Source: Gammaproteobacteria bacterium
GTDB lineage: Bacteria; Pseudomonadota; Gammaproteobacteria; Steroidobacterales; Steroidobacteraceae
DNA: 64,000 bases
Assembly (NCBI GenBank): GCA_025350055.1
Contig: JANXYK010000024.1
Span: 1-64,000, forward strand
Direction: 5' to 3'
Under the pieces are notes generated by a model. The model did no database searches, was not told the DNA's origin, and saw nothing but the letters and a program-made list of their open reading frames with translations. A program made the position numbers and the translations under genes. Below are positions 32,338-40,584 of this stretch, piece by piece (position 1 is the first letter of the stretch; every line of letters begins with the position of its first letter).

Positions 32338-34491
32338 TCAGTGCGGCAGCTTGAACACGAACAACACCGGATTGCCCGCCGGCGTATCGATCTCGGGCGT
32401 CAACGTTGCGCGCGTCGCCTCCAGCGCGCTGCCGCCGCCGGCCACTACGGCCACGTATTGTTCGCCGTTCACGGTGTAGGTGATCGGGAACGAGGCGGGC
32501 GGCGCATTGAGTCGAGTCTCCCACAGGATCGCGCCGCTCTGATCGTCATAGGCGCGAAACTGCCGGTCATGGTTGCCGTTGAACACCAGGCCGCCACCCG
32601 TGGCGAGCACGGCACTCGAGGGCGAAGCGCGTTCGCGATCGGTCCACAGTACCTTGCCGGTCTGCAGGTTGATCGCCTGCAGGCGGCCGAATTTGCCATC
32701 GGTGTCTGGGCGCACGCGCTGCTCCATGCGCGTATCCACGCCGCCCGCGGCGATGTCGGCAGCGCTGCCAGGCGTGAAGGTGTGGTTCATGCAGGATTCC
32801 GCCAGCGGCACATACAGCACGGCGGTGTCGGGATTGATCGCAGTGGCAGGCCAGTTGCGACCCGAAGTGTTGTAGGGGCACACGAGCTTGGTGACGCCTG
32901 CTTCAGGCTGCACCGCAGGATTGATGAGCTTGCGGCCAGTGGCCGGTTCGATCTGTTGCACCACATTCTGCAGACCCAGGTCGCGCGAGAACACATATTC
33001 GCCGGTGCTGCGATCGACCGCGTCGAACAGCGCGAGCTTGCCGCCGGTGACGACGAGCCTGCGCGCCTGACCATTGATCGTGAGATTCACCAGCGATTGC
33101 TCAAAGGCCCAATCGAGATCCCACACATCACGGCCCATGTGCTGGTAGTGCCAGGCGAGGGTGCCGGTATCCGCATTCAGCGCCAGCGTCGAGTCGGTGT
33201 AGAGGCCGAGGTTCTCGGGGCGTTCCGTAGCCTCGGGCACCAGCAACGTGGCCGTGGCATAGGTGTTGCCGGTACCGAAGTAGACCAGGTTGAGATCCGG
33301 GTCATAGCTGCCCGGCACCCACACGCCCGCGCCGTAGCGTTCGTTCAGCGGATGGCCATTCCAGCTGTCACTGCCGGGCTCGCCGGGTTGTGCAATGGTG
33401 TTGAAGCGCCAGACTTCCTTGCCACTCTGTGCATCGAGCGCCACCACATACGCGCCGCCCTTGCCGCGCGTCACGCCGAGCGATACGCCGAGCGATACGC
33501 CGAGAATCACCTTGCCGTGCGCGACGATCGGGCCGCCATCGAGCCGGAACGGAGAGCCATCGGCATCGCCACTGTGTGCTCCCTGCTCGGTCGTGATGAT
33601 GGCGTGATCCCAGAGCAGTTTGCCGCTCTTGCCCTCGAGTGCCACCAGGTGGCCATCGGCGGTCGGCGCGTAGAGAGTATCGCCGAGCATCGCCAGGCTC
33701 TTGGCGCGGGCACTGCGTCCGCCATCGGCCTCATCGGGCAGCAGGCGCTGGTATTGCCACAGCAGTTCGCCGCTGGCAGCGTTCAGCGCCTGCACCGCGG
33801 CGCCACTGGCGATGTACAGCACGCCATCGTGCACCAGCGGCGTGATTTCATTGACGCTCGGCGGCAGTGACCAGCTCCAGGCAGTGCCGAGTTTCGCTAC
33901 ATTCTTCTTGTTGATCTGCGCGAGCGGACTGAAACCGAGCCCATCGTAAGTGCGACGCCAGTGCAGCCAGTCGCCGGCGGGCGGATTGCGCAGCAACTCC
34001 TCGCTTACCCTCGACATGCCAGTCAGCAGTTTCGTGCGGGCGGCTACCGCCGCGTCGTAGGTCGCATCGTGTGCGATGGAAGCAGAGCACAGCCGCGCGT
34101 TGCGCTCGGCAATGGCGGCGCGCCCGGCCTCGGCGGCACCACCGCCGGCTGCGGCGTCACCGATACCTCCCGTGACGTGGCGGATGTAGATCTCGATATC
34201 CGCGTATTCCTGCGTACGCAGCGAACCCGGTCCCGCCGGCGGCATCTTGGTCGCAATGTATTGCAGCAGCGCGTCACTCGGCTGGCTCTGCCAGTGAGCG
34301 TTGAACTTTTCACCCTTGAGCGGCGGCCCGAACTCGCCACCTTCCAGCGTATCGGCATGGCATTGCACGCAGTTGTGCGTGTAGGCCGCTTCGCCCGCAG
34401 CCGGCGCCGCAGCGGCAGGAGCTGCGGCTGACAGCTGTGCGCACACCAGCCCAATAGCAACAAGCAGCCCACATTTCATCTGCAGGTTCAT
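32338..34491 (-). CDS. PQQ-dependent dehydrogenase with N-terminal cytochrome c domain
   Basis: 717 residues. Signal peptide to about 25, then a c-type heme domain (CVQCH near 40, Met in 'TKMPPAGPG') and an eight-bladed PQQ propeller from about 165 ('GDWLHWRRTYDGLGFSPLAQINKKNV', repeated blade-closing 'A.dG.l.al...GK..W' patterns). Heme-first order resembles poly(vinyl alcohol) dehydrogenase rather than quinohemoprotein alcohol dehydrogenases, where heme is C-terminal. It oxidises an alcohol or aldehyde in the periplasm and passes electrons to its own heme. PQQ synthesis genes are not in the window. A 12-bp tandem duplication adds one VSLG unit within a blade. Confidence 0.9.
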   Translation of the reverse strand: MNLQMKCGLLVAIGLVCAQLSAAAPAAAAPAAGEAAYTHNCVQCHADTLEGGEFGPPLKGEKFNAHWQSQPSDALLQYIATKMPPAGPGSLRTQEYADIEIYIRHVTGGIGDAAAGGGAAEAGRAAIAERNARLCSASIAHDATYDAAVAARTKLLTGMSRVSEELLRNPPAGDWLHWRRTYDGLGFSPLAQINKKNVAKLGTAWSWSLPPSVNEITPLVHDGVLYIASGAAVQALNAASGELLWQYQRLLPDEADGGRSARAKSLAMLGDTLYAPTADGHLVALEGKSGKLLWDHAIITTEQGAHSGDADGSPFRLDGGPIVAHGKVILGVSLGVSLGVTRGKGGAYVVALDAQSGKEVWRFNTIAQPGEPGSDSWNGHPLNERYGAGVWVPGSYDPDLNLVYFGTGNTYATATLLVPEATERPENLGLYTDSTLALNADTGTLAWHYQHMGRDVWDLDWAFEQSLVNLTINGQARRLVVTGGKLALFDAVDRSTGEYVFSRDLGLQNVVQQIEPATGRKLINPAVQPEAGVTKLVCPYNTSGRNWPATAINPDTAVLYVPLAESCMNHTFTPGSAADIAAGGVDTRMEQRVRPDTDGKFGRLQAINLQTGKVLWTDRERASPSSAVLATGGGLVFNGNHDRQFRAYDDQSGAILWETRLNAPPASFPITYTVNGEQYVAVVAGGGSALEATRATLTPEIDTPAGNPVLFVFKLPH
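33474..33504. repeat. 12-bp tandem repeat inside the PQQ dehydrogenase gene
   Basis: Unit CGCCGAGCGATA occurs at 33474-33485 and 33486-33497, then a 7-base partial copy. On the coding strand it encodes a duplicated GVSL unit ('ILGVSLGVSLGVTRGKGG' where relatives have one GVSLGVT). In frame, so it lengthens one loop by four residues: replication slippage. Confidence 0.8.
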
Positions 34492-34493
34492 CG

Positions 34494-35327
34494 TCAGGCT
34501 CTCTTCAGGCGGTCGGATTCGCCACGAGTGGAGGCAGGCCCGGTGTTGCGGCTCGCGATGCCACCACCGCCCGGTGTCTTGGTGAACGGCTCGGGGTCAC
34601 CGGGCCGCAACTTCAATCCGAACAGTGAGCGCATACCCGGATGACGGCCGAGTCCGCCGTAGAGATCGAAGCCGCGATCGAGCCAGGCGCGCAGCGGATC
34701 ATCATCGGTGAGGGCTGGCGTGGAGGCGATCGAAGCCAGCCACAGGAACACCGCCAGTGCGCGATAGTCGGCGTAGTTTGGCTTATCGCCTCCCAGCCAG
34801 CGATGTTCCGCGAGCAACTGGCGGAAGGGCTCAAGGGTCGGCGGCACCAGCGGGGTGCGATCCTCGCGGCCCACCACGGCTTCTTCGATGCTGCGGCCGC
34901 CGAGAAAGGCGCGGCGGCTCTGAGTGACATACTCGTGGTCCTGCGGCATCGACTGGTCGCGATAGTTTTTGATGTAGCAGGTGAACCAGGGCGACACCGC
35001 CGTGCGCCACAACCAGCTCTCGACGAATTTCGTCAGCACTTTCACGGAAGGATCGCCGCACAACATCGGCCGGTCAGGATACGTTTCGTCAAGGTATTCG
35101 GCGATCAACCAGCTGTCGAGCACCCAGCGCCCGCTGGCGACGATCGCCGGCAGGCGCTCGGAGCGGCCGCCGGTGCGCTCGAGTATGTCGGTGAAGCCCC
35201 CGGGCACGATGTCGATCTCGAAGCCATTGTGCTTGAGCGCATATTTGGTGGCCCAGACGAAGGGGCTGATGGTGCAGCCGGAAGCGACCTGCAGGTCGTA
35301 GAGCGTGATGTGGTTGTTCTCTGCCAT
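34494..35327 (-). CDS. Glutathione S-transferase, LigE/beta-etherase-like
   Basis: 277 residues from ATG 35327. The thioredoxin-fold N-terminus ('NHITLYDLQVASGCTISPFVWATKYALKH', 'GFTDILERTGGRSERLP', 'VLDSWLIAEYLDETYPDRPML' in pieces) and the helical C-terminus ('SWLWRTAVSPWFTCYI', 'WLGGDKPNYADYRALAVFLW', 'FDLYGGLGRHPGMRSLFGLKL' in part) closely match my memory of sphingomonad LigE-type beta-etherases, which cleave beta-O-4 aryl ethers of lignin dimers with glutathione. First gene of a cluster with a PQQ dehydrogenase, SnoaL protein and esterase. Exact substrate unproven. Confidence 0.8.
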   Translation of the reverse strand: MAENNHITLYDLQVASGCTISPFVWATKYALKHNGFEIDIVPGGFTDILERTGGRSERLPAIVASGRWVLDSWLIAEYLDETYPDRPMLCGDPSVKVLTKFVESWLWRTAVSPWFTCYIKNYRDQSMPQDHEYVTQSRRAFLGGRSIEEAVVGREDRTPLVPPTLEPFRQLLAEHRWLGGDKPNYADYRALAVFLWLASIASTPALTDDDPLRAWLDRGFDLYGGLGRHPGMRSLFGLKLRPGDPEPFTKTPGGGGIASRNTGPASTRGESDRLKRA

Positions 35328-35390
35328 GGGGGTGCGCGAGCCTCTATAGTACTGCTCCTTTATATACCAGCCCGCACGGCTTCCAGAAAT

Positions 35391-36953
35391 ATGATTTCCC
35401 TCATCGTCGTAATGGTCTGCGCTATTGCAGCAGGTTGGCTTGCCAACCGCGTGCACGTGCCTTACCCGATCGTGCTGGTGATTGTCGGCATCGGCATGGG
35501 TTCGGTGTACGACTGGCCGGGGCTGGAACTCGACCCGCACCTGGTGCTGGCGATCGTGCTGCCGGCCGTGCTGTATCCGGCGGCGATCAATACGTCATGG
35601 CGCGATTTCCATGCGCTGCGCCGCCCGATTTTCCTGCTGGCGGTCGGACTCGTGGCCACCACCACGCTGGCCGTAGGCGTGGCCTGCAAGTGGCTCGTCC
35701 CGCAGGTGCCCTGGGCTGTCGCCTTTGCCCTGGGTGCGATCGTGTCGCCGCCCGATGCGGTGGCCGCGACCGCGGTACTGCAGCGTTTCCACCTGCCGCG
35801 ACGCATCGTCACCTTGCTGGAAGGCGAGAGCCTGGTGAACGATGCCACGGGCCTGGTGCTCTATCGTTTCGCGGTGGCCGCCGCGCTGACAGGAGTCTTT
35901 TCCAGCTGGTCGATGATTGGCCAGTTCGCCTGGGTTGCCGTCGGTGGTGGTGTACTCGGCATTGCCTGCGGCTGGGTCACCGCGCAGCTGCAGGAGCGCC
36001 TGCGGGATCCGATGCTGGAACTGGCGATGTCGCTGGTCACGCCCTTCGCCACGTACTGGGTCTGTGAGAATCTGCAGCTCTCCGGTGTGTTGGGCATTGT
36101 CGGTGCGGGGCTCTACCGATCACGCTGGTCGCATCTGCGCAGCAACGCGCTGGCGCGGCAGAACATCCGTACGGTGTGGGCCGCGCTGCTGTTCGTGGTG
36201 AATTCGCTGGTATTCGTACTCATCGGCATCCAGCTGCCACTCATCGGGACTTCATTGCTGCACCAGCAGGATCGCACATGGCCGCATGTACTGGCGCTGG
36301 TCGCGGCGCTGAGCCTGGTCGCGATCGCGGTGCGTTTCCTGTGGATCTTCACCGCCACTTACGGTGTGCGTTTGCTGGTGCCTTCGATCGGACGCCGTGA
36401 TCCGGCCTCGCCGCGCATCTCCACGCTGGTGAGCTGGTGCGGCATGCGCGGCGTGGTGTCGCTGGCCGCGGCGCTGGCCTTGCCCGCTTCGCTGCCCGAT
36501 GGCACGGCATTTCCGGAGCGTGACCTCGTGATCCTGCTGACCTATGGCATCGTGTTCGTCACGCTGGTGGGGCAGGGGCTCACGCTGCCGCCGCTGATAC
36601 GCATGCTGCGGCTCGAGACCGACACTTCGGGCGAGACCGAGACTGAGCTTGGCCGCGATGCGATGCGCCGCGCCGCCGTGCACGCGGTGGACAAGCTGGT
36701 CGCCGAGCAGGGTTTGCCGGCGCACGAGGCGGTGGCGGTCAAGCGCTTCTTCAACAGCCGTGCCACCAGTCGCACGGGTACTCATGCCACCGTCGACAGT
36801 GAGACGCGCTTGTGGTTGTGTGCAGTCGCGGCGCAGCGCAATGCGCTGATCAAGCTCTGGCGCAGCGGCGAGATTGGCGACGATGTGCTCACGCGCCTCG
36901 AGCGCGAAGTGGATCTGGCCGAAGCGCGCCTGTCGCGCGACGAGCGCGGCTGA
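35391..36953 (+). CDS. CPA1-family Na+/H+ antiporter (NhaP-like)
   Basis: 520 residues from ATG 35391. About 12 transmembrane helices to residue 415, then a cytoplasmic tail of some 100 residues rich in charged helices. Family motifs: 'GAIVSPPDAVAATAVLQ' and the ion-binding Asn-Asp in 'EGESLVNDATGLVLY', then 'SWCGMRGVVSLAAALALP' typical of NhaP/CPA1. Exchanges Na+ or K+ for protons. A TATATA element at 35361-35366 could serve as -10. Divergent from the GST, convergent with the ABC operon. Confidence 0.92.
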   Translation: MISLIVVMVCAIAAGWLANRVHVPYPIVLVIVGIGMGSVYDWPGLELDPHLVLAIVLPAVLYPAAINTSWRDFHALRRPIFLLAVGLVATTTLAVGVACKWLVPQVPWAVAFALGAIVSPPDAVAATAVLQRFHLPRRIVTLLEGESLVNDATGLVLYRFAVAAALTGVFSSWSMIGQFAWVAVGGGVLGIACGWVTAQLQERLRDPMLELAMSLVTPFATYWVCENLQLSGVLGIVGAGLYRSRWSHLRSNALARQNIRTVWAALLFVVNSLVFVLIGIQLPLIGTSLLHQQDRTWPHVLALVAALSLVAIAVRFLWIFTATYGVRLLVPSIGRRDPASPRISTLVSWCGMRGVVSLAAALALPASLPDGTAFPERDLVILLTYGIVFVTLVGQGLTLPPLIRMLRLETDTSGETETELGRDAMRRAAVHAVDKLVAEQGLPAHEAVAVKRFFNSRATSRTGTHATVDSETRLWLCAVAAQRNALIKLWRSGEIGDDVLTRLEREVDLAEARLSRDERG

Positions 36954-36970
36954 GCGCGGCTGAGCGCGGC
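36941..36970. repeat. Three 10-bp direct repeats spanning convergent stop codons
   Basis: (C/T)GAGCGCGGC is repeated at 36941-36950, 36951-36960 and 36961-36970. The second copy carries the TGA of the antiporter (36951-36953), the third a spare TGA, and the next bases the minus-strand stop of the ABC ATPase (36972-36970). Slippage has spaced the two convergent ends. No terminator hairpin is present in the gap. Confidence 0.8.
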
Positions 36971-37710
36971 TAGGCGCCCAGTTCGCGCAGGATCGCCTCG
37001 CGCAGGCCCTGCACTTCCGTGCTTAACAATTTGCGCGGGTGCTTGAAAGGCACCTGGAAAGTCGCCTGGATGCGCGCCGGGCGCGGCGATAGCACGAAAA
37101 TGCGATCCGCGAGGTGGATCGCCTCCTCGACATCATGCGTGATCAGCACCACCGTGTGGCGCTCCTCGTCGAGGATCCGCAGCAGCTCGCGGCGCATGCG
37201 CAGGCTCATCAGCGCATCGAGTGCCGAGAAGGGCTCGTCCATGTAGAGGATTTCCGGCTTCACCACCAGCGCGCGCGCCAGCTCGGCGCGCTTGAGCATG
37301 CCGCCCGAGAGCTCGTGCGGATAGCTCATCTCGAAGCCTTTCAGGCCCACGATGTCGGCGTAGTGGTCGGCGATCTGTTCCTTGTTGCGAGGCGCGTGGC
37401 CGTTGAGCCCGAACATCAGGTTCTGCTGCACGGTGAGCCACGGGAACACCGAGCCGTGCTGCGAAATCAGGATGCCCTTGGAACTGGGCCCTTGTTTGCT
37501 GGCGCCATCGATCATCACGGTGCCGGCATCGGGCCGGTCGAAGCCCGCGATCAGGTTCATCAGCGTGGTCTTGCCGCAGCCGGAGGGCCCGACGATGGCG
37601 ACGAACTCGCCATTGCCGACCTCGAAGCTGACATCATCCACCACCTGCAGCTCGCCCTTGTCGGTGGTGAAGCCTTTCTTCAGGCCTTTGACTTCGATCT
37701 TAATGGGCAT
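36970..37710 (-). CDS. ABC importer ATPase (NrtD/SsuB/TauB type)
   Basis: 246 residues. Walker A 'GPSGCGKTT' (about 40-48), Q-loop 'LISQHGSVFPW', signature 'LSGGMLKRAELARAL' (K where R is usual), Walker B 'ILYMDEPFSALD' and H-loop 'VLITHDVEEA'. Its family energises nitrate, sulfonate, taurine, cyanate or pyrimidine-precursor uptake. Start overlaps the permease stop by 11 bp. Last gene of the SBP-SCO-cupredoxin-permease-ATPase operon. Confidence 0.93.
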   Translation of the reverse strand: MPIKIEVKGLKKGFTTDKGELQVVDDVSFEVGNGEFVAIVGPSGCGKTTLMNLIAGFDRPDAGTVMIDGASKQGPSSKGILISQHGSVFPWLTVQQNLMFGLNGHAPRNKEQIADHYADIVGLKGFEMSYPHELSGGMLKRAELARALVVKPEILYMDEPFSALDALMSLRMRRELLRILDEERHTVVLITHDVEEAIHLADRIFVLSPRPARIQATFQVPFKHPRKLLSTEVQGLREAILRELGA

Positions 37711-38449
37711 AGCGCCACCGTACCACGCGCAGGCCTTCGAGCAGGCGCATCAGGCCATCGAGCGACAGGCCGATCAGGCCAATGATGATCATGCCGCTGA
37801 TCACGAGGTCATAGCGATTGCCGGCGTTGCGCGAATCGATGATCAGGTAGCCCAGGCCAGAGCGCAGCGCGATCATTTCCGCGGCCACCACTACCAGCCA
37901 GGCAACGCCGAGGCCAATGCGCATGCCGACGATGATCTGCGGCAATACCGCCGGAATGATCACCTGGCGAAACAGTGTGTAGCGCGAGACGCCAAAATTC
38001 TCGGCCGCGCGCAAGTAGCGTTTCTCGATGGTGTGCACTCCGGCCGTGGTCTGCACCACCATCGGGAACACCGATGAAATGAAGATGAGAAAGATCGGCG
38101 AGGCATTGCCGACGCCAAACCAGAGTATCGCGATCGGTATCCAGGCGATCGGCGAGATCGGGCGCAGGATCTGGAACATCGGATTGAGCGTCGAGTACGC
38201 GCCCTTGACCCAGCCCATCCACAGGCCCAGCGGCACAGCGAACAATACTGCGAGACCGAAGCCCGTGGCGACGCGCATCAACGAGGCGCCGATATGTTCC
38301 CACAGGGTGCCGTCGCGGATCAGTTCCACGGTGGCGGTGGCGACCTGCAGGGGCGTTGGAAAGATTGCACTGTGGCTGACATCGACCACCAGCCACCACA
38401 GGCCAATGAGCACGGCGAATACCGCCAGCGGCGGCAGCAACCGCTTCAT
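37700..38449 (-). CDS. ABC importer permease (NrtB/SsuC type)
   Basis: 249 residues from ATG 38449, which overlaps the cupredoxin stop (ATGA). About six transmembrane helices; the BPD-transport EAA loop reads 'YLRAAENFGVSRYTLFRQVIIPAVLPQIIVGMRIGLG' in outline (E-A/N-x-G-x9-I-x-LP). Pairs with the ATPase downstream. Homodimeric pore expected as only one permease is encoded. Confidence 0.92.
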   Translation of the reverse strand: MKRLLPPLAVFAVLIGLWWLVVDVSHSAIFPTPLQVATATVELIRDGTLWEHIGASLMRVATGFGLAVLFAVPLGLWMGWVKGAYSTLNPMFQILRPISPIAWIPIAILWFGVGNASPIFLIFISSVFPMVVQTTAGVHTIEKRYLRAAENFGVSRYTLFRQVIIPAVLPQIIVGMRIGLGVAWLVVVAAEMIALRSGLGYLIIDSRNAGNRYDLVISGMIIIGLIGLSLDGLMRLLEGLRVVRWRYAH

Positions 38450-38901
38450 GACGCTGACCCACTTGTCTTCAGACGCAACTGCACCGCTCTTGCCAACCTC
38501 TGCGTACGCCACCACAACCTGGCTAGTGCCGTCGTCGGCATCGGCTCGACCACGATGGTCATCTGTCCACTGGCGTGCGCCGTGCACGCAAACTGGTAAT
38601 CGGCCGCGACCGCGAAGGGCAGGCGAAAACTCTGCCCGGGCATCATCAGCGTGGGTCCGAAGACCTGCGGCACATCATCCAGGTTCCTGAGCACCAGAAT
38701 ATCCTGCAATCCCAGTGTCAGGTAGATACGGGAGGGGAGAATTTCGGCCTTATTGCCCGCCATGCGCCGGGCCCAGGTGCCTTTGGGGATCTCAAAGGCC
38801 GCATCGCGCGAAGCAGAGTGGATGGGTGCCATCAATGCCCAGGTGGCTATGCCCAGCAGCGCGATGCCCAGCGGGGCGCCCAGCCAGCGCAGGGTTTTCA
38901 C
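38446..38901 (-). CDS. Membrane-anchored cupredoxin-like protein, copper site altered
   Basis: 151 residues. One N-terminal transmembrane anchor (about 8-26), then a cupredoxin-like domain (45-125) and a basic amphipathic tail. The plastocyanin-type Cys-x2-His-x4-Met is present ('FACTAHASGQM'), but the position of the first His ligand, usually VPHxFGP in such proteins, reads 'VPQVFGP', so His is replaced by Gln. Copper binding may be weakened or of another type. Placed between a SCO protein (3 bp upstream) and an ABC permease (4-bp overlap). Confidence 0.72.
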   Translation of the reverse strand: MKTLRWLGAPLGIALLGIATWALMAPIHSASRDAAFEIPKGTWARRMAGNKAEILPSRIYLTLGLQDILVLRNLDDVPQVFGPTLMMPGQSFRLPFAVAADYQFACTAHASGQMTIVVEPMPTTALARLWWRTQRLARAVQLRLKTSGSAS

Positions 38902-38904
38902 TGC

Positions 38905-39522
38905 TCAACTGCCCTTGGGTGCGGCCGCAGCGACCGGCGCCTGCAGCAGCAGGCGCGCATCGTGCGCGAAATCCGCCGCGTCGTGCCCGAAGGGCATCAG
39001 GGCGCGCATCCGGCCGTCGCGATCGATCAGATAAGTAAAAGAAGAGTGGCTCAACAGATAGCCACCGGGCATCGGCATTTTCTTGCCAACCGTAATGCCA
39101 TAAGCAGTACGCACTGCCGCCAGCTGTTCTGCGGTGCCAGTGCCGCCCATGAAGCTGGGATCGAAGCCCGTCAGGTAACTGTGCATGCGCGTAACGCCGT
39201 CGCGCTCCGGATCCACGGTGATGTAGACCACCTGCACTTCGCTGGCCTGCGCTGCGAGCTTGCGGCGCGCCTGGGCGAGGATGCTGAGTGTCACCGGGCA
39301 CACTTCCGTGCACGAGGTATAGCCGAAGGCCAGTAGCACCACCTTGCCGCGGTAGTGATTGAGGTTCAGGTCCTTGCCGTCGGAGCCGCGCAGCGTGAAT
39401 TCCGGCGCCAGGCGCGCGGGGCTGAAAACCCCGGCAATCAGTGCGTCATCGCCAGCCTGTGCCAGCGGCGCAGCGATAAACAACAGCGGAATCAATATCC
39501 GGAGCACTGGGCGAGGCAACAT
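38905..39522 (-). CDS. SCO1/SenC-family protein
   Basis: 205 residues. Signal peptide (about 1-23), then a thioredoxin-like fold with the copper-binding 'FGYTSCTEVCPVTL' (CxxxC) and the third ligand His in 'LLSHSSFTYLID'. SCO proteins deliver copper to the CuA site of cytochrome oxidase or act as periplasmic thiol reductases. No oxidase genes are nearby. Its ATG shares a base with the stop of the binding-protein gene (TGATG), so translation is coupled. Confidence 0.92.
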   Translation of the reverse strand: MLPRPVLRILIPLLFIAAPLAQAGDDALIAGVFSPARLAPEFTLRGSDGKDLNLNHYRGKVVLLAFGYTSCTEVCPVTLSILAQARRKLAAQASEVQVVYITVDPERDGVTRMHSYLTGFDPSFMGGTGTAEQLAAVRTAYGITVGKKMPMPGGYLLSHSSFTYLIDRDGRMRALMPFGHDAADFAHDARLLLQAPVAAAAPKGS

Positions 39523-40577
39523 CAGAGTGTGATCGCTGCGGCCTTGGCGTTACGCGCAAAGCGTTCGTCCACGTAGGTCTCGTAGGCAATCGGATGCTTG
39601 ATCGTGCCGGCCTCGATCGATAGCCGCATCAGATCCTCGAACTCCGCCCGGATCATGCGCAGATCGCCGTAGGTGACGCGATCGACCGGGTGATCCATCA
39701 CGAACTGGATGATGTTCGGATCCTGGTTGAAGAATTTCTTGCCGGCGGCGATGGCCACCGCCTGGTTGCGATTCGCCTGCTGCGCGTCGAGCCACACACC
39801 GGCACCGAGCACGTGATCGACCAGATCCTGCACCAGCGGTGCGTTGTCACGGATCAGTTCCTCGCGCACGGTGAGCACGCAGCAGATGTAGTTGCGCCAC
39901 TCGTCGCGCGTCATGCGTAGCGTACGCGCGTAGCCGGCGCGTTGCGCGGCCGCACCGAAAGGCTCGCCGGTGCAGTAGGCATCCACGGCATTCGCGTACA
40001 GCGCTGCCGGCATGTCGGGCGGTGGCATCTCGATGATCTGGATGTCCTTGGGCGTCATGCCTTCCTGCGCCAGCATTTTTCGCAGAAACAGGAAGTCGAC
40101 CGCGAAGCGGCTGGGAATGGCGATGCGTTTGCCCGTGAGCTGCTTGAAGTGCTGATAAGGAGAGTCTTCACGCACCATGATCACGGCGCCCGAGCGGTGA
40201 CCGAGCGAGACGATCTTGATGGGGATCTTCTTGTCCGCAAGATCCATCACCAGCGGCGCCAGCATGTAAGCCGCCTGGATGCGCCCAGCCATCAGCGATT
40301 CCTTGACCTCCGGCCAGCCGCTGTACTTGCTGTACTCGTAGGCGAACCTGGGCCCCGAGCCTGACTGCTCGGCGTTGGCCTTGGCTCGGGCCACGCAAGC
40401 AACCGGCAAGGTCAGATTGCAGGTCACCGGTAGTCCACCGACAACCAGTGAGGGTTGCTGTTTTTCCGCGGCGCACGACAGCAGACCCGCTGGCAGCGTT
40501 GCCGCTATGGCGCCCTGGAGGAATTGCCGGCGCTGCAAGCGCTGTGTAGCTAACTGGTTCTGGCGATCTTCAGACAT
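39522..40577 (-). CDS. ABC substrate-binding protein, NrtA/TauA type, Tat lipoprotein
   Basis: 351 residues. Leader contains a twin-arginine motif (RRQFLQG) and a lipobox (LLSC). NMT1/NrtA-like fold: 'VVGGLPVTCNLTLPVACVA', 'GWPEVKESLMAGRIQAAYML', 'KRIAIPSRFAVDFLFLRKML', 'DMPAALYANAVDAYCTGEPFG'. The last motif is characteristic of nitrate, bicarbonate and related binding proteins. Nine cysteines including 'NYICCVL' are more than usual. Shine-Dalgarno GGGGAG is close to the ATG. First gene of the operon; substrate unknown. Confidence 0.85.
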   Translation of the reverse strand: MSEDRQNQLATQRLQRRQFLQGAIAATLPAGLLSCAAEKQQPSLVVGGLPVTCNLTLPVACVARAKANAEQSGSGPRFAYEYSKYSGWPEVKESLMAGRIQAAYMLAPLVMDLADKKIPIKIVSLGHRSGAVIMVREDSPYQHFKQLTGKRIAIPSRFAVDFLFLRKMLAQEGMTPKDIQIIEMPPPDMPAALYANAVDAYCTGEPFGAAAQRAGYARTLRMTRDEWRNYICCVLTVREELIRDNAPLVQDLVDHVLGAGVWLDAQQANRNQAVAIAAGKKFFNQDPNIIQFVMDHPVDRVTYGDLRMIRAEFEDLMRLSIEAGTIKHPIAYETYVDERFARNAKAAAITL

Positions 40578-40584
40578 GGCTCCC

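Noticed and set aside
32263-33870. 535-codon plus-strand frame inside the PQQ dehydrogenase gene
   Set aside because: Antisense shadow; composition without domain features, while the minus strand has heme and propeller motifs.
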